From positions 1-40,920 of the forward strand of contig JANQIL010000053.1 of NCBI GenBank assembly GCA_028282245.1: 40,920 bases of DNA. Direction: 5' to 3'. Below the pieces are notes generated by a model that made no database searches, was not told where the DNA came from, and saw only the letters and a program-made list of their open reading frames with translations. The translations under genes were made by a program, and so were the position numbers. The stretch's first letter is position 1; each line of letters starts with the position of its first letter. This stretch comes from Magnetospira sp. (GTDB lineage Bacteria; Pseudomonadota; Alphaproteobacteria; Rhodospirillales; Magnetospiraceae). Positions 8,139-14,821 of this stretch are shown in pieces.

Positions 8139-8675
8139 ATGCCCGATCGCGATCTGACCGGTCTTCGCATTCTTGTTGTCGAGGACAATTTCCATTTCCG
8201 CAAGCTGCTCGTCACCATCCTCGATCACATCGGGGTCAAGGAAGTCCGCGAGGCGGACGAAGGCCGGGAGGGGTTGCGGATACTGGGCGATTTCGCGGCC
8301 GACCTGGCCATCATCGACTGGAAAATGGATGGCATGGACGGTCTCGAATGCGTTCGCCGGATCCGGCGCGGCGGCAACGGCGGCGCGCGGCGCATCCCGG
8401 TCCTGATGGTGACCGGCTACGGCGACGACGAAATGGCCGACCGGGCCCGCGATGCCGGCGCCAACGATCTTCTGGTCAAGCCGATCTCGCCGCGCAGCCT
8501 GATGCGACACCTGAACGGGGTGCTTGATCGGCCAGGCGCCTTCATCGAGACCGATGCCTACGTGGGGCCGGATCGCCGTCGCCTGGCGGCCGAGTTCGAT
8601 GGTGGCGAACGGCGCGACGCCGAGACCGGCGCTCTTCTGGTTCGGGAGCGTGAGGGCGACGGATGCGCGATGTGA
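8139..8675 (+). CDS. Single-domain response regulator with YVGPDRR tail
   Basis: This 178-residue protein has a complete CheY-like receiver (10-130): acidic pair in VVEDNFHFRKLL, phosphoacceptor Asp in LAIIDWKMDGMDG, Thr in VLMVTGYGD, and Lys in LLVKPISPR. The tail contains YVGPDRRR and GGERR, a motif common after receivers in alphaproteobacteria. There is no DNA-binding or enzymatic output domain, so it acts by protein contact or as a phosphate shuttle. The Shine-Dalgarno AGGACAGGA lies just upstream of ATG 8139. With the hybrid kinase (5091) and the Hpt protein (8861) it makes a local phosphorelay set. Its stop is 4 nt before the first CTAG-bounded repeat. Confidence 0.9.
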   Translation: MPDRDLTGLRILVVEDNFHFRKLLVTILDHIGVKEVREADEGREGLRILGDFAADLAIIDWKMDGMDGLECVRRIRRGGNGGARRIPVLMVTGYGDDEMADRARDAGANDLLVKPISPRSLMRHLNGVLDRPGAFIETDAYVGPDRRRLAAEFDGGERRDAETGALLVREREGDGCAM

Positions 8676-8679
8676 GACG

Positions 8680-8754
8680 CTAGTGTGGTGGAGTCGAAGT
8701 TCGCCATGGAGTTTGCCCCGAACAATGTCGCGAACCTCGAATCCACCACACTAG
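8680..8754. repeat. CTAG-bounded hairpin repeat, type A
   Basis: A 75-bp element begins and ends with CTAG. Its 24-bp terminal arms pair at 22 positions (outer part CTAGTGTGGTGGA / TCCACCACACTAG). Related copies lie at 11564-11641 and 33439-33516. It starts 4 nt after the response-regulator stop and shares its right CTAG with the next hairpin. Confidence 0.85.
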
Positions 8755-8809
8755 TGGTTCGATTCAGCCAACGGATGAGTCCCATCCGTTGGCTGAATCG
8801 AACCACCAG
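8751..8809. repeat. CTAG-bounded hairpin repeat, type C
   Basis: Perfect 23-bp arms at 8755-8777 and 8783-8805 (outer end TGGTTCGATTCAGCCAACGG) enclose the 5-nt loop AGTCC. The left boundary is CTAG; the right is CCAG, probably a mutated CTAG. Related copies are at 26781-26836 and 30303-30355. It could also terminate transcription between the response regulator and the Hpt gene. Confidence 0.85.
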
Positions 8810-8817
8810 ATCAATAG

Positions 8818-8843
8818 CTTAGTGGATCGGTCGATCCACTAAG
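8818..8843. repeat. Short palindrome sharing the TAGTGGATC end
   Basis: A perfect palindrome has 12-bp arms CTTAGTGGATCG / CGATCCACTAAG around GT. Its ends match those of the hairpin at 33513-33565 (CTAGTGGATCGGATC), so it looks like a reduced member of the same family, 8 nt downstream of the type C hairpin. Confidence 0.7.
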
Positions 8844-8860
8844 CAGCGGGACCGCCCTTC

Positions 8861-9352
8861 ATGGCAAGCGAAAAGCCTAAAGTTCAACTGATCCAACCTC
8901 CCAACACGCTGCGCGAGAAGGTCGGGCCGCCGGGCACCGGCGGTGTCGACGCCGACGTCCTCGCGCGGGCGGAGAAGGTCATCGAGGATATGGCCGACAA
9001 CTATCTCGTCTGGGTCAAGGACGATATCGCCAACCTGCAAGCCGCCTGCGACGATCTCGCGGCGGCGGAGCCGGGATCCGATCCCAAGCCGCACCTGGAA
9101 CGTCTGTTCAGCATCGCCCACGACATGAAGGGCCAGGGCGGCAGCTTCGGCTATCCGCTGATCACGAGGGTCGGCAACACCCTATGCCGCTTGGTGGAGA
9201 ATCTGGAGACCCCGAGCGACCGGGACATCGAGGCGATTCGACTGCACGTGGATGCGATGCGCCTGATCATCGCCAATCGGATGACCGACGACGGGGGCCC
9301 GGAAGGCCATCGGCTGATCCGGGGGCTGGAGCTTGTTTTGGCCAAGATCTGA
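8861..9352 (+). CDS. Hpt-domain phosphotransfer protein
   Basis: This 163-residue protein has a helical histidine phosphotransfer domain. The phosphorylatable His lies in LFSIAHDMKGQGGSFGYPLIT (about residues 84-104), matching the HxxKGxxxxxG signature of Hpt domains, with helices on both sides. It has no catalytic or DNA-binding part. It would carry phosphate between the receiver of the hybrid kinase (5091) and another receiver such as the one at 8139. The gene follows that receiver but is separated from it by three hairpin repeats, which may uncouple their expression. The start at ATG 8861 has only a weak upstream ribosome site (GCGGGA). Confidence 0.85.
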   Translation: MASEKPKVQLIQPPNTLREKVGPPGTGGVDADVLARAEKVIEDMADNYLVWVKDDIANLQAACDDLAAAEPGSDPKPHLERLFSIAHDMKGQGGSFGYPLITRVGNTLCRLVENLETPSDRDIEAIRLHVDAMRLIIANRMTDDGGPEGHRLIRGLELVLAKI

Positions 9353-9561
9353 AAGTGTATTGTTATAGCGTTTCCATGTCTTCGGGGAAACTTCTCGAAA
9401 ATTTGCTTCGCAAGCTTGAGATCATCGCAATAGTTTCCTATTCTCATCCTTGGAACCCTGAATGGGATAACCGACGGATGCCCGCCAGAAGGCGTCCCGA
9501 GCCCGCAACAAGGGGAGCGCACGACCGCGAACGGTCGATCGGCAAGTGGAAGGAAACGCAA

Positions 9562-9810
9562 ATGTATCAACCCACCAACGGTGGAAAGCACCGCGTCTTC
9601 GAGGTTCATTTCTTCAACCAGTCCGTCCGTGACATGGTGGCCCAGAATAAAAGCCACGGCCTCATGGAGGACCGCTGGGGCGAACTGCAAATCCAGAAAG
9701 TCAACGCGGGTTCGGCCGACGAGGCGCTGGCGCAGATCGTTCGCCGCTACCCCCCCGACCAGGGGTTCGTGGTGAAGACCGTGCTCGAGGAGCCGGACGC
9801 CCTCGCCTGA
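9562..9810 (+). CDS. Small conserved-looking protein of unknown function
   Basis: This 82-residue protein has a clear ribosome site (GGAAGGAAA just upstream of ATG 9562), coding-like composition and a strong hairpin after its stop, so it is probably a stand-alone expressed gene. It reads as an alpha/beta protein: KHRVFEVHFFNQSVRDMVAQ, a strand-helix unit, and QIQKVNAGSADEALAQIVRRYPPDQGFVVKTVLEE, strand-helix-strand. There are no membrane segments, cysteines or known motifs. I do not recognise the family. The two repeated strand-helix units might form a small ferredoxin-like fold, but this is only an impression. Confidence 0.7.
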   Translation: MYQPTNGGKHRVFEVHFFNQSVRDMVAQNKSHGLMEDRWGELQIQKVNAGSADEALAQIVRRYPPDQGFVVKTVLEEPDALA

Positions 9811-9818
9811 CAAGCTCG

Positions 9819-9842
9819 ACCGGCGAACGTGTGTTCGCCGGT
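9819..9842 (+). terminator. Hairpin terminator after the small protein gene
   Basis: Perfect 10-bp arms ACCGGCGAAC (9819-9828) and GTTCGCCGGT (9833-9842) enclose the loop GTGT, 9 nt after the stop at 9810. No T-tract follows. It lies between convergent genes and could serve both. Confidence 0.6.
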
Positions 9843-9924
9843 TGTCGGGCGGCGTCGACCGAGGGCGCGGCCGGCCGTGGTGGGTGTGAACGTTGGCAAT
9901 CGCGCGTGGCGTTTCGGGGCCGGC

Positions 9925-10425
9925 CTACCAGCCCCAGCGATCGCGCCAGCTTTTGTTCCACATCGCGCGGTCGCCCAGGGCCATCCAGCGTAGCGGCATT
10001 TCCCATGGACCGGCCCGGCCGGAGAAGAAGTCCGCCGCCAGGTCGCTCCACACGCGGGCCTGCTTGTAGGCGGTGTCCATCGGGTCGTCGCAGGGGATCA
10101 TGGCCAGGGCGTCGTACATGGCGCGGGCGATCGCCTGCCGGTCCGCCGTGGGATAGCGCAGGTCGCGGACGCGGTTCATGAACCGGATGTCGCAGCCGCA
10201 ATGCTGACGGCCTACCTGGGCTGTGCACAGGTCGTGGGCCATGCAGGCCGCGTCCAGGCCGTCGATCGGCGCCAGTCGCGCCGCGTGGGCATCGCGCGGG
10301 TGGCCGGGTCCGCACCAGTTTCCGTACATCGGCAGCGACATCGCCCGCGCCGCCGCCGGGGCGGCCACGAGCAGCATCAGCAGAACGCCGAGCGCGCGGC
10401 ATGACTTGCTCGGACGCCGCATCAT
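9925..10425 (-). CDS. Secreted phospholipase A2-like protein
   Basis: This 166-residue protein has a signal peptide (basic MMRRPSKSCR, hydrophobic core ALGVLLMLLVAAPAAARA). The mature part has the phospholipase A2 signature: calcium-loop-like YGNWCGPGH (34-42), then LDAACMAHDLC (58-67) with the catalytic His64-Asp65 pair between cysteines. Further cysteines are at 76, 78 and 112. PLA2 enzymes hydrolyse the sn-2 ester of phospholipids. The second catalytic Asp is not pinned down. Its ATG at 10425 overlaps the stop of the adenylate cyclase gene (ATGA), so it is translationally coupled and last in the SiaC/HD-GYP/cyclase operon. It could be a secreted or periplasmic effector of that pathway. The fold call is good; enzymatic activity is inferred. 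Confidence 0.72.
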   Translation of the reverse strand: MMRRPSKSCRALGVLLMLLVAAPAAARAMSLPMYGNWCGPGHPRDAHAARLAPIDGLDAACMAHDLCTAQVGRQHCGCDIRFMNRVRDLRYPTADRQAIARAMYDALAMIPCDDPMDTAYKQARVWSDLAADFFSGRAGPWEMPLRWMALGDRAMWNKSWRDRWGW

Positions 10426-11456
10426 GGCCGTCCGCGCAGGTCTTCGAGCACCGCCGCGAGGTCGGCGATGGTCGCCGCCGCCGTTTCGCCGGACATTTTC
10501 CGGCGGTCGATGAGCAGCGACATGCCGTCCGTCTTGCGGCGGATGAAGCGACTCGCGGCCACCGTCGGATCGTGGATTCCGAGCACCGCGAACGGGCGCA
10601 CCTCGCGCCGGATTCCCTTGGCCTGGATCGGCGCGCGCTCCTCGGCCTCGATGATGTCGGAGACCAGCGCATAGGTCTCGTAGGACATCAGAATGCCCCC
10701 CGGGTCGGCCTGGCTCTCCAGGCGTGCCGCCAGGTTCACCTCGCCGCCGATGATCGTGTAGTCCATTCGGCTTTCGGACCCGAAATTGCCCACGTTGCAG
10801 TAGCCGGTGTTGATGCCGACCCGCATCCTGAACGGTTTTTCGAACCCGCGTTCGCGCCACTCGATCTCCAGGTCGTTCAGCCGGCGCTGCATGGCGATTG
10901 CCATCCGCACGCAGGCCTTGGCATCTTCGTGCACCCCCTTGGTCTCGGGGTCGCCGAAGAACGCCAGGATGGCGTCGCCGATGAATTTGTCGATGGTGGC
11001 GCCGTGTTCGAGGGCGATTTTCGACATCTCGGTGAAATACTGGTTGAGCAGCCAGGCCAGGTCTTCCGGTTGCAGATCCTCCGTGGTTCGGGTGAAATCC
11101 TTGATGTCGCTGAAAAAGACCGTCAGCTTCTTGCGCTCGGTGTCGAGCTGCACGTCGCGCGACCCCTCGAATATGGACGCGTAGACCTGTGGTGACAGAT
11201 ACTTCGACAGTTTGGAGGACAGTGCTTCGAGCATCTTGTTTTTCTCATCCAAAGACTTGGCCAGCGCGTTGAGTTCCTCCTCGTTGCGGTCGCTCATGCG
11301 GACCAGCCGCTTGATCGCCGTGAACAGCTTCTTGTAGTCGCGCAGCAGGTTTCCGTAGTCCTCGGCGGCCTCCGGGCCGTCGAAGCGGCCGCTTTCGAGC
11401 CGTGCCTCGGCCGCCCTGATGACGGCATGCTCCTTCTGATAGATCTCGAAATCCAT
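10422..11456 (-). CDS. Soluble class III adenylate cyclase
   Basis: This 344-residue cytosolic enzyme would make cAMP from ATP. Residues 1-85 form a helical module (YGNLLRDYKKLFTAIKRLVRMSDR) with a coiled coil; 86-280 is the class III cyclase domain. Metal-binding Asp117 (FFSDIKDFT) and Asp161 (KFIGDAILAFFGDP), adenine-selecting Lys157 and Asp232 (SRMDYTIIG), and transition-state Asn241 and Arg245 (VNLAARLE) are all present, so it should be active and ATP-specific. The N-terminal module resembles that of the HD-GYP protein encoded upstream. The cyclase domain is a close paralogue of the one at 34396. The gene lies downstream of siaC and the HD-GYP gene, separated by a 167-bp repeat. Confidence 0.9.
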   Translation of the reverse strand: MDFEIYQKEHAVIRAAEARLESGRFDGPEAAEDYGNLLRDYKKLFTAIKRLVRMSDRNEEELNALAKSLDEKNKMLEALSSKLSKYLSPQVYASIFEGSRDVQLDTERKKLTVFFSDIKDFTRTTEDLQPEDLAWLLNQYFTEMSKIALEHGATIDKFIGDAILAFFGDPETKGVHEDAKACVRMAIAMQRRLNDLEIEWRERGFEKPFRMRVGINTGYCNVGNFGSESRMDYTIIGGEVNLAARLESQADPGGILMSYETYALVSDIIEAEERAPIQAKGIRREVRPFAVLGIHDPTVAASRFIRRKTDGMSLLIDRRKMSGETAAATIADLAAVLEDLRGRP

Positions 11457-11474
11457 TGCCGTCGATCCCGATGC

Positions 11475-11641
11475 CTAGTGTCCCGAATCCGAAGTTCGGA
11501 GCATTATTTGGCGGGCGTTTTCGAACTTCGGATTCGATAAGGACACTAGATAATAATTTGATTCCAGTGTGGGTTTGGAGTCGAAGTTCGCCATGGAATT
11601 TGCCCCGAATAATGTCGCGAATTTCGAATCCACCACACTAG
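11475..11641. repeat. Composite CTAG-bounded repeat, type B + A (copy 1)
   Basis: A 167-bp block is made of two hairpins. Type B (11475-11549) has 6+15-bp arms, GTGTCC then CGAATCCGAAGTTCG, with a 4-nt bulge in one arm. A 14-nt AT-rich joint follows, then type A (11564-11641) with arms ending CACACTAG. The same block, equally long and differing at about eight positions, lies at 33350-33516. It fills the gap between the HD-GYP and cyclase genes, and its right CTAG supplies the TAG stop of the HD-GYP gene. Confidence 0.9.
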
Positions 11642-13695
11642 GCGCCGTCGTTGGCGCGCAGGTAGGGTGAGATGTCGACCTCGTCGAGCTGCTCGGGGAG
11701 CAGGAATTCCTCGGCGTAGTCGCGGTAGATGCCGCTCCTCAGAAACAGGTCGAACAAGTTGGCGTCGATGTGCTGGTCGTCGCGGAAGAGGCCGAGGATG
11801 CGGATCGCCTCGCTCAGCGTCTTGTGGCTCTTGTAGGGCCGATCGCCGGCGGTCAGTGCCTCGAAGATATCGGCGATCGCCATCACGCGGGCCGGAATCG
11901 ACATTTGCTCGGCGGTCAGGCGGCGCGGATAGCCGGTTCCGATCATGGTTTCGTGGTGCGCTCCGGCGTACTCGGGGATGCGCCGCAACTGCTTCGGCCA
12001 GGGTAGGCCCTCAAGCATCGTGATGGTGTGCACGATGTGCTCGTTGATCTTGTAACGCTCCTCGGGGGTGAGCGTGCCACGGCTGATCGCGAGATTGTGC
12101 AGTTCGCCCCTGTTGTACAGGTGTTCCGGCATCTCGGTGGCGAACCCGAACGGGTTATCCCCGCCGTATGGGGTCTCGCCGTCCGGGCGCCGAACGATGT
12201 GTTCCGGCTTGTCGGCCAGCAGGCGTTCCTCGGTCGGCGTCGTCGCCGGTGGCGTGTCCGGGAACCGGTTCATTTCCTCGCGCGACAGGCCGAGCCGGTC
12301 GTCGAAATGGCGGGTCCAGGCGCGGCGGCCGATGTCGCGCAGCCGCGCCACCTTTTCCGGAGCCATGAACTCGCCGCCCAGATTGCATTCCGCGATGAAC
12401 GCGAAGTCCGCCGTCAGGCGCGCCGTCTCGGCCTCGAACTCGGCTTGCAGCGTCGCGTCGTCGCCGCCGTCCAGGCGACCCCTCAGGTAGCGGATCTCGG
12501 CATCGCGACGCAGGATCTCGAAGCGGGTGCGGATTTCGTGGATGCGGTTCCAGATGGTTTCCAGCTTGGTTGCCTTGTCGACCACGAATTCCGGGGTTGT
12601 GACCTTGCCGCAGTCGTGCAACCAGGACGCGATGTGGAACTCACGCCATTCGTCCTCGGTTTCGAGGCGGAAATCGGCGAACGGCGGCTCGTCGCTGTCG
12701 CTGGCCGCGCGGACAAGGCGAGTGGCCAGATCGGGGACCCGCAGGCAGTGGCCACCGGTGTAGGGGGACTTGGCGTCGATGGCGCCTGCGATCAACTGGA
12801 TGAAGGAGTCCAGCAGCGCCTTCTGGGCCTCCACCAGATTGCGGTTGTCCAAGGCCACCGAGGCCTGCGCGGCCAGGGCCTCGACGAAGCGGATCTCGCC
12901 GGGCAGGAACTGGATCACCTCGCCGGTGTCCGGGTCGCGGGCGTTGAGCAGTTGAAGGGCGCCGATGACGTCGCCGCCGCGCGGCTTCAGCGGCACGGTG
13001 AGGAGCGAGGTGGAGCGGTAGCCGGTCTGGGAGTCGAAGGCGCGGGTGCCGGAAAAGTCGAACTGGGCATTCGCATAGGCGTCGGCCACGTTGACGGTCG
13101 TCTCGGTGAGCACCGCGTGCGAGACCACGTTCGTGTGGTTTTCGGCCCCGGTTTCGGGCACGAACAGGGGCACCGGCGGCAGCGGCACGTCCTGACCGGT
13201 GGTGCCGCCCATGGCGATGCCGAGCGAATCGGTGCGCATGATCTCGAAGCGCAGGGTATCGTCGTCGGTGCGGATATAGAGGGTGCCGCCGTCGGCGTGG
13301 GTCAGCTCCTTGGCGCCGAGAAGGATCAGCTCCATCAGGCGCGCGCCGTTGCGTTCGGCCGACAGGCTGACTCCGAGGTCGACGAGGGTCGACAGCTTGG
13401 CTCGCTCCTGTATCAGGATCTTCTGGCGCTGCTGGTCGCGTTCCTCGAGAATTTTGTTGAGTTCGCTCAACTCGGCCTGCGACAGGCGCAGCTTCTTGTT
13501 GTCCTGGAACAGGGAGTCCGTGGTCCGGTCGCTGATCCGCGACAGCCGCTTGCCGATCATCAGGAGCCGTTCGAAGCTCGACGCCAGATCGGCGAAATCG
13601 CCGTAGAGCCGCGACGATTCGATGCCGATCTCGGCCATCCGTTCCTCGGCCCGCAGCAACGCCTCCTCTTCGGCCTTGAACAGCTCCTTGGTCAT
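11638..13695 (-). CDS. GAF-domain HD-GYP cyclic-di-GMP phosphodiesterase
   Basis: This 685-residue cytosolic protein has an N-terminal helical module with coiled coil (1-95, including YGDFADLASSFERLLMIGKRLSRISDR), a GAF domain (about 100-285) and an HD-GYP domain (295-660). The HD pair is His360-Asp361 (SWLHDCGKVTTPE); later come HHE (580-582), GTGYP (586-590) and ADIFEALTAGDRPYK. The HD and GYP halves are separated by about 170 residues, including an extra, partly charged insert. HD-GYP domains hydrolyse c-di-GMP to GMP or pGpG, and the ligands here are complete. It is translationally coupled to siaC by an ATGA overlap at 13692-13695. Its stop codon is formed by the edge of a repeat element. 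Confidence 0.9.
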   Translation of the reverse strand: MTKELFKAEEEALLRAEERMAEIGIESSRLYGDFADLASSFERLLMIGKRLSRISDRTTDSLFQDNKKLRLSQAELSELNKILEERDQQRQKILIQERAKLSTLVDLGVSLSAERNGARLMELILLGAKELTHADGGTLYIRTDDDTLRFEIMRTDSLGIAMGGTTGQDVPLPPVPLFVPETGAENHTNVVSHAVLTETTVNVADAYANAQFDFSGTRAFDSQTGYRSTSLLTVPLKPRGGDVIGALQLLNARDPDTGEVIQFLPGEIRFVEALAAQASVALDNRNLVEAQKALLDSFIQLIAGAIDAKSPYTGGHCLRVPDLATRLVRAASDSDEPPFADFRLETEDEWREFHIASWLHDCGKVTTPEFVVDKATKLETIWNRIHEIRTRFEILRRDAEIRYLRGRLDGGDDATLQAEFEAETARLTADFAFIAECNLGGEFMAPEKVARLRDIGRRAWTRHFDDRLGLSREEMNRFPDTPPATTPTEERLLADKPEHIVRRPDGETPYGGDNPFGFATEMPEHLYNRGELHNLAISRGTLTPEERYKINEHIVHTITMLEGLPWPKQLRRIPEYAGAHHETMIGTGYPRRLTAEQMSIPARVMAIADIFEALTAGDRPYKSHKTLSEAIRILGLFRDDQHIDANLFDLFLRSGIYRDYAEEFLLPEQLDEVDISPYLRANDGA

Positions 13696-14081
13696 TCGCC
13701 CGGCACCTCCCTGAGTTCGAACCCGGCATCGCGCAGGTCCTCGCCGAACTCCTCGCCCAATTCCCGCATGTTGTCGTCGCCGTCCTCGTAGGTCCAGGTC
13801 ACGGTCACCGCGTTGCCGTTGCCGGCCGTTTCCTCGAGCAGGTCGAACAATGACATCAGAACCTTGGCGCTGGAACTATTGAAATAAATCAGTTCGAAAT
13901 CAAATGTCAGTTTGTCTTCGGAGAGAGCCTTGAAATGGGCTTCGAGCCTGGCCAGCAAAGGGCCAAAAAACGCCGTCGCGTCCTCGGGGTATGATTCCCC
14001 ACGAATTGCAAACATGTTGTTCGTGAAATCGAGGTCGACTTCCGGGGAGCGTTCGGTCGCGTCGATTTTTATATTTTCCAT
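13692..14081 (-). CDS. siaC: SiaC-family regulatory phosphoprotein (DUF1987)
   Basis: This 129-residue protein matches the SiaC/DUF1987 pattern: RSPEVDLDF near the start, IRGESYPEDATAFFGPLLARLE, FDFELIYFNSSSAKVLMSLFDLLEE, then WTYEDGDDNMRELGEEFGEDL. In Pseudomonas SiaC is phosphorylated on a Thr in the YFNTSS segment by SiaB and dephosphorylated by SiaA, and the unmodified form activates the diguanylate cyclase SiaD. Here that residue is Ser69, still phosphorylatable. No SiaA, SiaB or GGDEF protein lies in the window; the downstream partners are instead an HD-GYP protein and an adenylate cyclase. ATG 14081 is chosen because AAGGGG lies 5 nt upstream; an in-frame GTG at 14087 is too close to it. 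Confidence 0.88.
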   Translation of the reverse strand: MENIKIDATERSPEVDLDFTNNMFAIRGESYPEDATAFFGPLLARLEAHFKALSEDKLTFDFELIYFNSSSAKVLMSLFDLLEETAGNGNAVTVTWTYEDGDDNMRELGEEFGEDLRDAGFELREVPGE

Positions 14082-14821
14082 AAACACCCCTTATGTGCGT
14101 CGATGATTCCGGACATCCAAGGTATTGGGACGATCGGCAGCCCATCGCCGTTGATCCCGTCCGAAAAGCGGTTCGGTTCGCGGATATGTCCATGGCGTCT
14201 CGATGGCCGCCCGCAGGGCGCCCCGGGGCGCGAGGTTCGTGGAATCCCGTGTCCGGACGGCCACCCGGAGCCGTCCGCGCCGAACTTGACGATACCGTCG
14301 CGACACCGGCCCGCGACCTCCCCGGCATGCCGTCGTGAAGGGAATTGACGCATATCGTTAATCTGTCCGGGAACCGCCATGTCCCGGGATAAAGTCATCG
14401 GTGATCGTGCCGGTCAAGTAAAGCCAGGAGGCATCCGTCGTCGGATGGTAATGGAGAACATTGACGGAGGCCAGAGTTACGTTTGGGGCGTCGGTCGGCA
14501 AGGGGCGCGGGGCGTGGCCGGAAACGATGGCCGCGAACGCCCCCCGCACCCGTCGAAATTATGCTAAAGGGTAGTGGCGGAAAATCGATGCGACGATTAA
14601 TATGTGATCAAACCATGACAAGGCCGGGAATCGGTCGAGGATTTATCCGTAGAGTTGTGGTTTTGAGGGACCTCGGTTGATCGATTGGCGTGGTTGGCGC
14701 GGCGACGCGGTGACTTGCGTCTCGGCGCGGGCGTCGATCGGGCAATCATTTGGGATTGAATTCGCGGCACGATCGGCGCGTTCGTGAACCGCGAATCATC
14801 GATGATCGGTAAGGGGGTCCC
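14082..14821. other. 740-bp intergenic region between divergent siaC and RTX operons
   Basis: No convincing gene is seen. It should hold the divergent promoters for the siaC operon (minus) and the FecR/RTX gene (plus). The part nearest the RTX gene (14570-14800) is locally AT-richer, as expected for a promoter. A 63-codon minus-strand frame at 14358-14549, with the segment SWLYLTGTITDDFIPG, reads slightly protein-like but has no ribosome site or neighbour support. A weak CRP-like half-site TGTGATCAAACCATGA occurs near 14602. Confidence 0.4.

Noticed and set aside
14358-14549. 63-codon minus-strand frame in the siaC-RTX gap
   Set aside because: Slightly protein-like wording but no ribosome site, no domain and no conserved neighbour.
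14602-14617. CRP-like site TGTGATCAAACCATGA before the RTX gene
   Set aside because: Only one half matches the consensus; too weak to call beside the perfect site at 39059.
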